This document shows positions 60,170 to 64,000 of a stretch of DNA of 64,000 nucleotides, in pieces (the stretch's first letter is position 1; every line of letters starts with the position of its first letter). The notes under the pieces are model-generated. The model did no database searches. It was given only the letters and a program-made list of their open reading frames with translations, and was not told the DNA's origin. Position numbers and translations under genes: made by a program. This DNA is from PALSA-693 sp963702305 (GTDB lineage Bacteria; Actinomycetota; Acidimicrobiia; Acidimicrobiales; Palsa-688), in NCBI GenBank assembly GCA_963702305.1, contig CAVPBX010000006.1, positions 62,001 through 126,000 on the forward strand, written 5' to 3'.

Positions 60170-60451
60170 ATGGCGAACTCGCTGAGCGACGAGGAGATCG
60201 CCCGAGGCCTGGAGTCGTTGGCGTGGACCCGCGATGGTGACGCCATCGTCAAGACCGTCAAGGGCCAGGACTTCGCGGCGGCGCTGGCCTATGTCAACCG
60301 GGTGGGCGAGCTGGCCGAAGCCCGCAACCACCACCCCGACATTGCCATCTCCTGGAACACCGTGACCCTGACGCTGACCACCCACTCCGCGGGGGGCCTC
60401 ACCGCCGCGGACCTGGACATGGCGGCTGCCATTGACGCGCTCGATTCGTGA
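60170..60451 (+). CDS. phhB: 4a-hydroxytetrahydrobiopterin dehydratase
   Basis: 93 residues, the normal size of pterin-4a-carbinolamine dehydratase (PCD/DCoH). The active-site motif ELAEARNHHPDIAISWNTVTLTLTTHSAGGLT holds the three catalytic histidines. It recycles oxidised pterin after aromatic amino acid hydroxylation; no hydroxylase is nearby, which is common because the family may also serve molybdopterin enzymes. mca begins 19 bp downstream with its own promoter. Confidence 0.95.
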   Translation: MANSLSDEEIARGLESLAWTRDGDAIVKTVKGQDFAAALAYVNRVGELAEARNHHPDIAISWNTVTLTLTTHSAGGLTAADLDMAAAIDALDS

Positions 60452-60458
60452 GTGGCCG

Positions 60459-60470
60459 TAGGCTTTAGGG
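60459..60470 (+). promoter_or_regulatory. Leaderless promoter -10 of mca
   Basis: TAGGCT at 60459-60464, six bases, then ATG 60471. Confidence 0.5.
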
Positions 60471-61367
60471 ATGTCGTCGTTGTGCCTGCTGACCGTCCAC
60501 GCCCATCCCGATGACGAAGCGTCGAAAGGGGCGGGGACCATCGCCCGCTACCACGCGGCCGGAGTGCACACCGTCCTGGTGACCTGCACTGGTGGGGAGG
60601 AGGGCGAGATCCTCAACCCGGCGATGGACCAGCCGGGAGTCAAGGAGCGCCTGCCGGAGGTGCGCCGCCAGGAGCTCGACCGGGCCGCCCAGATCATCGG
60701 CTACGACGAGGTGGTCCTGCTCGGGTACCGGGACTCGGGAATGCCCGAGAGCCCGGCCAACGCCGATCCGCGCAGCTTCGCGGCCGCCCCCCTGGACGAG
60801 GCGGTGGGCCGTCTGGTCGCCGTCATCCGCCGCACCCGGCCCCAAGTGATCGTCACCTACCCGCAAAATCAGGAGGGCTACCCGCATCCTGATCACCTCC
60901 GCGTCAACGAGATCTCCGAGTTCGCCTTCGACGCCGCCGGCGACCCGGACCGCTTCGTGGAGACCGGCCCGCCGTGGCAGCCCCTGCGGCTCTGTTACGT
61001 GCGTTGGTCGGTCAAGCGCATCCGGGCCATGCACGACAAGTTCCTGGAGCTCGGCTTGGAGTCGCCCTACGAGGACGAGCGCATGGCCCGCCTGCTCAAA
61101 TCCGAGCACGACGAGGCGGAGGGCGATACCAGCGGCCGACCCCGGGTGGTCGTCGACATCCGTGGTTATACCTCGGTGATGCGCGACGCGCTCCTGGCCC
61201 ATGCGACCCAAGTGGACCCCACCTCCCGGCACTGGTTCGGGCTGCCCACGGACGTGGCCGACGAGCTGTACCCCTACGACGAGTACGAGGTGGCCCGCGA
61301 TCTCTCCGGCGGCGACCCGTCCGGTGACGACCTCTTCGCTGGCTTGGACGCCGTCCACGCCGTCTGA
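60471..61367 (+). CDS. mca: Mycothiol S-conjugate amidase
   Basis: 298 residues of the PIG-L family. Mca cuts mycothiol conjugates of toxic electrophiles into a mercapturic acid and GlcN-Ins, the detoxification route of actinobacteria. The zinc site is HAHPDDEASKG (residues 11-21) and YPHPDHLRV; other family traits are CTGGEEGEILNPAM, LLGYRDSGMPES and the Lys-containing YVRWSVKRIRAMHDKF. The presence of mca implies mycothiol as the major thiol of the organism. It is followed 15 bp later by an SCP2-domain gene. Confidence 0.95.
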   Translation: MSSLCLLTVHAHPDDEASKGAGTIARYHAAGVHTVLVTCTGGEEGEILNPAMDQPGVKERLPEVRRQELDRAAQIIGYDEVVLLGYRDSGMPESPANADPRSFAAAPLDEAVGRLVAVIRRTRPQVIVTYPQNQEGYPHPDHLRVNEISEFAFDAAGDPDRFVETGPPWQPLRLCYVRWSVKRIRAMHDKFLELGLESPYEDERMARLLKSEHDEAEGDTSGRPRVVVDIRGYTSVMRDALLAHATQVDPTSRHWFGLPTDVADELYPYDEYEVARDLSGGDPSGDDLFAGLDAVHAV

Positions 61368-61382
61368 GGGCCGGAGTCCTGC

Positions 61383-61784
61383 GTGCCGGAGTGGTTGAGC
61401 GAGGAGTGGTTGCAACAGACGGCCGGGCTGGCCAGCTCGCGTCCCCCCGTGCCGGGCGCCAACGGGACGGTCTCGGTGGCCATCACCCGCGGTCGGACGG
61501 GGGAGGCCGCCTACCACTGGACCTATCGCGACGGCGTGCCGGGCGACGGTGACGTCGGCGCCCGGGCCGACGCCGATCTGATCCTGACGATCGCCGACGC
61601 CGATGCCCGCCTGGTCGCGACCGGTGCGGTGGAGCCGAGCGTGGCGTACATGCGGGGCCGGCTCAAGGCCGCCGGCGACGGTGCCCTGCTGCTCGAGTGG
61701 TTGGCCTCGACCGCCACCGAGGGCTATGGCGAGTGGCGGGCCCGGTCACTGGCCCAGGCCGAGCTGGGCCCGCCGGCCGGCTGA
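61383..61784 (+). CDS. SCP2 sterol-transfer-domain protein
   Basis: 133 residues, a stand-alone SCP2-like domain: EWLQQTAGL at the start, a beta-sheet region (GTVSVAITRGRTGEAAYHWTY, ADADLILTIADADARLV) and the C-terminal SVAYMRGRLKAAGDGALLLEWL. Such domains bind acyl chains or sterols. GTG 61383 is 15 bp downstream of mca. The gene ends directly against the stop of the convergent MarR gene with no spacer. Confidence 0.85.
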   Translation: MPEWLSEEWLQQTAGLASSRPPVPGANGTVSVAITRGRTGEAAYHWTYRDGVPGDGDVGARADADLILTIADADARLVATGAVEPSVAYMRGRLKAAGDGALLLEWLASTATEGYGEWRARSLAQAELGPPAG

Positions 61785-62261
61785 CTACCCTCCTCCTCCG
61801 TCCGGGCGTTCGCCGCTCAGGATCTCCGCCAGCTGGCGCAGGGCCGGCAGCGCCCGCACCACGGACAGGCGGTTGGCGGTCGACAGCTCGTCCAGGGCGG
61901 CGCCGATGCGTTCCTCGTGGGCGCGCTCCCATTCCGCCAGTCGGGCCCGGCCGGCGTCGGTCAGGGCGACCGACGCGGCCCGTCGGTCCGAACGGTCGGT
62001 CTGTCGGGCGACCAGGCCGGCGTCCATCATCTGGCCGACCAGCCCGCTCACCGTGCTGTTGGCCAGGTGGAGCCGTTCGGCCAGATCCCCGACCCGGACC
62101 GGGGCCAGCTCGGCCAGGTTCTGGAGCAGCTCGACCTGGGCCATCGGCAGCGACTCCCAGGGGATGTCCGTGCGAACGCTGGCCCGGAGGGCCCGGCGCA
62201 AGCGGAGCACCACCTCGGTGAGCTCGTGGCTCTCCGGACTCGGGGTTGAAGGCGCGGCCAC
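61785..62261 (-). CDS. MarR-family regulator of the divergent MFS gene
   Basis: 158 residues. The MarR winged helix spans LPMAQVELLQNLAELAPVRVGDLAERLHLANSTVSGLVGQMMDAGLVARQTDRSDRRAASVALTDAG. It is divergent from a DHA2 MFS exporter with a perfect 8-bp inverted repeat between the two promoters, the usual layout of a drug-responsive repressor and its pump. GTG 62261 is supported by a TACCAT hexamer six bases upstream. Confidence 0.92.
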   Translation of the reverse strand: MAAPSTPSPESHELTEVVLRLRRALRASVRTDIPWESLPMAQVELLQNLAELAPVRVGDLAERLHLANSTVSGLVGQMMDAGLVARQTDRSDRRAASVALTDAGRARLAEWERAHEERIGAALDELSTANRLSVVRALPALRQLAEILSGERPDGGGG

Positions 62262-62273
62262 CGGCCGATGGTA
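62262..62273 (-). promoter_or_regulatory. Leaderless promoter -10 of the MarR gene
   Basis: TACCAT on the minus strand at 62273-62268, six bases, then GTG 62261. Confidence 0.5.
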
Positions 62274-62297
62274 GGACGAACGCCCGCCGCTAATAGG

Positions 62298-62324
62298 ACG
62301 GTAACAAAGTAGTTCGGTTACCGT
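62298..62324. promoter_or_regulatory. Palindromic operator in the MarR/MFS intergenic region
   Basis: ACGGTAAC (62298-62305) and GTTACCGT (62317-62324) form perfect 8-bp arms around an 11-base spacer. The right arm directly abuts the TATAAT -10 of the MFS gene, so the bound regulator would occupy its promoter spacer. Confidence 0.8.
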
Positions 62325-62336
62325 TATAATCTGGGT
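62325..62336 (+). promoter_or_regulatory. Leaderless promoter -10 of the MFS gene
   Basis: A perfect TATAAT at 62325-62330 is followed by six bases and GTG 62337. Confidence 0.65.
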
Positions 62337-63812
62337 GTGATCGGTGCGGGATATCTGGCGGGGCTCGGCCGGGAGCGGCCCCGCCCCGATCGGATCCGCC
62401 GGTGGCCGGCCGCCTGGCGGTTGGCCGTGGCGACCGTGTGCTTCGGGGCCTTCATGGGCCAGCTCGACGTCAGCATCGTCACCCTTACCTACCGACCGGT
62501 GGAGCAGCAGTTCCACGTCGGGCTGGCCGGGGTGGAGTGGGTGTCGCTGGCCTACCTCCTGACCCTGGTGACGCTGCTCGTTCCCGTCGGCCGGCTTTCC
62601 GACGTCCACGGGCGCAAGCTCCTCTACCTGTACGGGCTGGTGGTATTCACGGTGGCCTCGGCGGCGTGCGCGGTGGCGCCGTCGCTTGGCGTCCTGGTCG
62701 CCTTCCGGGTGTTGCAGGCCGCGGGCGCCGCCCTGCTCCAGGCCAACAGCGTGGCCCTGGTGGCGAGCAGCGCCCCCGGCTCCCGGTTGCGCGGCGCGCT
62801 CGGCGCCCAGGCCGCGGCCCAGGCGCTCGGATTGGCGTTGGGACCTACCGTTGGCGGCGCCCTGGTGTCGAGCGTGGGCTGGCGCGGGGTGTACCTGTGC
62901 AACGTCCCGGTCGGGGTGGTCGCCCTGGTCGCCGGCATCTACCTCCTGCCGCGGACCCACCACCACAGCCGGCGTCTCCCCGCGGACCGCATCGGCGCCG
63001 GGCTGCTGGCGCTCGCCACCACCGGACTGTTGCTGGCGTTGTCGGCGGCCTCAGGCCTGTCCCTGCCGGAATGGGGCGGCGCGCTCCTGGGCCTCGGGGC
63101 CGTCCTGAGCGGCGGGGCGTTCGTCGCCCACCAGCGGCGGGCCTCTCATCCGCTGGTGGACGCCGCCTTGCTCGCCGACCCGGTCACATCCCGGGGTCTG
63201 CTCGGCGCCCTGACCGGCTACCTGGTGCTCTTCGGTCCGCTGGTGGTGGTGCCGTCGGTGCTGACCGCCCAGGGAGCGTCGGCCCTGCGGGTGGGGCTGG
63301 TGCTCACCGCCCTGCCCGCCGGCTTTGCGTTCGGGGCCACCATCGGCGGTCGTCTGCTGCCCCGCGGCTGGAGCGACCGGGCCCGGGCCACCGTCGGCGC
63401 TTCGGTGAGCGGGATGGCGTTGGTGGCGGCCCTGCTCGGGCCGCTCACCCAGGGGTGGCTGCTGGCGGAATTGGCTGCCGTCGGGCTGGGGCTCGGCACG
63501 TTCACGCCGTCCAACAACGCCCTGATCATGGGCGGTATCCGCCCCGAGCGGTCGGGCACGGGCGGAGGGCTGCTCAACATGACCCGGGCCCTCGGCACCG
63601 CGCTCGGGGTGGCCCTGGTCACGCTCGCCCTCCACCTCGGCGGCCCCTCCGATCATGGTGCCCGCTTGGCGCTCGGCGTGCTGGCGGTCGCCGCCACGGT
63701 GACGGCCTGGACGGGGTGGGCGGGCCGTCAGCGGCGGTGGATCTCGAACGCGGACCGGCGCGCCGCCCGGCGGAGGGCCTGCGCCACCAGCTCGTCTACC
63801 AGCGCCGGATAG
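62337..63812 (+). CDS. MFS transporter, DHA2-type multidrug exporter
   Basis: 491 residues with about 13-14 hydrophobic segments. The DHA2 motif D1 region is FMGQLDVSIVTLTYRPVEQQF, motif A is GRLSDVHGRKLLYL, and motif C-like ALGLALGPTVGGALVSSVGWRGVYLCNVPVGV follows; FTPSNNALIMGGIRPERSG is typical in the second half. It likely exports toxic compounds by proton antiport under the MarR repressor. The last ~28 residues (RQRRWISNADRR...) overlap the ddl gene on the other strand and look non-functional. Confidence 0.92.
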   Translation: MIGAGYLAGLGRERPRPDRIRRWPAAWRLAVATVCFGAFMGQLDVSIVTLTYRPVEQQFHVGLAGVEWVSLAYLLTLVTLLVPVGRLSDVHGRKLLYLYGLVVFTVASAACAVAPSLGVLVAFRVLQAAGAALLQANSVALVASSAPGSRLRGALGAQAAAQALGLALGPTVGGALVSSVGWRGVYLCNVPVGVVALVAGIYLLPRTHHHSRRLPADRIGAGLLALATTGLLLALSAASGLSLPEWGGALLGLGAVLSGGAFVAHQRRASHPLVDAALLADPVTSRGLLGALTGYLVLFGPLVVVPSVLTAQGASALRVGLVLTALPAGFAFGATIGGRLLPRGWSDRARATVGASVSGMALVAALLGPLTQGWLLAELAAVGLGLGTFTPSNNALIMGGIRPERSGTGGGLLNMTRALGTALGVALVTLALHLGGPSDHGARLALGVLAVAATVTAWTGWAGRQRRWISNADRRAARRRACATSSSTSAG

Positions 63813-64000
63813 GAGATACCCGACGCTTCCCACATCCGGGGGTACATGGAGATGGGCGTGAACCCCGGGATGGTGTTGATCTCGTTGAGCAGCAAACCCC
63901 GTCCGCCTTCCTCGAAGAAGAAGTCGACGCGGGCCATGCCGTCGACCCGCAGCGCCCGGCAGGCGGCGATAGCCAGTCGCCCCATTTCCGTTGCGATGCC
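63728..64000 (-). CDS. ddl: D-alanine--D-alanine ligase, C-terminal end
   Basis: The window holds only the last ~91 residues; the gene continues past the right edge. The C-terminal ATP-grasp segment MARVDFFFEEGGRGLLLNEINTIPGFTPISMYPRMWEASGISYPALVDELV carries the Mg-binding Asn-Glu and the Ddl-specific NTIPGFTPISMYP. Ddl makes the D-Ala-D-Ala dipeptide for peptidoglycan in the cytoplasm. It overlaps the end of the MFS gene by 85 bp tail to tail. Confidence 0.93.
   Translation of the reverse strand, partial: GIATEMGRLAIAACRALRVDGMARVDFFFEEGGRGLLLNEINTIPGFTPISMYPRMWEASGISYPALVDELVAQALRRAARRSAFEIHRR

Noticed and set aside
1..64000. rRNA, tRNA, insertion sequences, prophage or toxin-antitoxin genes
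   Set aside because: None was recognised by reading either strand; no transposase, integrase or clear target-site duplication was seen.

Overview
The window is very GC-rich, densely packed chromosomal DNA from an actinobacterium, possibly a member of the Acidimicrobiia or a relative; the exact lineage is an inference. Evidence for Actinomycetota: a mycothiol S-conjugate amidase (mca), a coenzyme F420 gene (cofC), LexA boxes of the TCGAAC-N4-GTTCGA type in front of imuA-imuB and dnaE2, a 6C small RNA, an HU protein with a histone-H1-like tail, and many genes whose start codon lies exactly 6 nt after a TANNNT -10 hexamer (leaderless transcription). No rRNA, tRNA, CRISPR array, insertion sequence or phage gene was seen.

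Layout. 1-9.5 kb: end of a ROK gene, an NHEJ-type DNA ligase, a gene-free 0.6 kb stretch with nested inverted repeats, an MGH1/GH63-like glycosidase, lon behind a HAIR-like site, then HU and a stand-alone H1-like tail protein behind three 42-bp-spaced repeats. 9.5-15.5 kb: PIG-L deacetylase and cofC, then rpiB-like, RibD-like reductase and rnhB in an overlapping run, a beta-propeller lipoprotein and a small Cys-rich protein. 15.5-25 kb: MarR regulator, acyl-CoA dehydrogenase plus acetoacetyl-CoA synthetase, 6C RNA, ACT-domain malic enzyme, SRPBCC protein, K+ channel and the SOS-controlled imuA-imuB pair. 25-35.4 kb: acyltransferase-SGNH protein, mycothiol-dependent-enzyme-like protein, PAP2 protein, VOC and TauD dioxygenase pair, phosphotriesterase-like lactonase, LOG protein, SRPBCC protein and a GH38 alpha-mannosidase carrying a 10-unit pentapeptide repeat.

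35.4-47.3 kb is the most coherent block: a ten-gene minus-strand operon (enoyl-CoA hydratase, two acyl-CoA dehydrogenases, P450, a fused double CaiB CoA-transferase, TetR regulator, two OB-fold/DUF35 proteins, two thiolase-like lipid-transfer proteins) diverging from an IpdC-like flavoprotein. Both sides of the divergent promoter carry a TNNAACNNGTTNNA palindrome like the mycobacterial KstR operator. Gene content resembles the mycobacterial igr (cholesterol side-chain) operon but is not identical.

47.3-64 kb: amidase, SOS-controlled dnaE2 (broken by five +1 frameshifts in this sequence), methyltransferase, DUF4395 protein, second amidase, an ECF-type transporter (S-A1-A2 and T), EamA exporter with an orphan VirD4/TraG-like ATPase, pterin dehydratase, mca, SCP2 protein, a MarR/MFS divergent pair around a palindromic operator, and the C-terminal end of ddl.

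Several genes (ROK, cofC, dnaE2, the acyltransferase, the ECF ATPase) are interrupted by what look like one-base insertions at or near short G or C runs, with good protein similarity on both sides. They may be sequence errors or real lesions; reads would decide.
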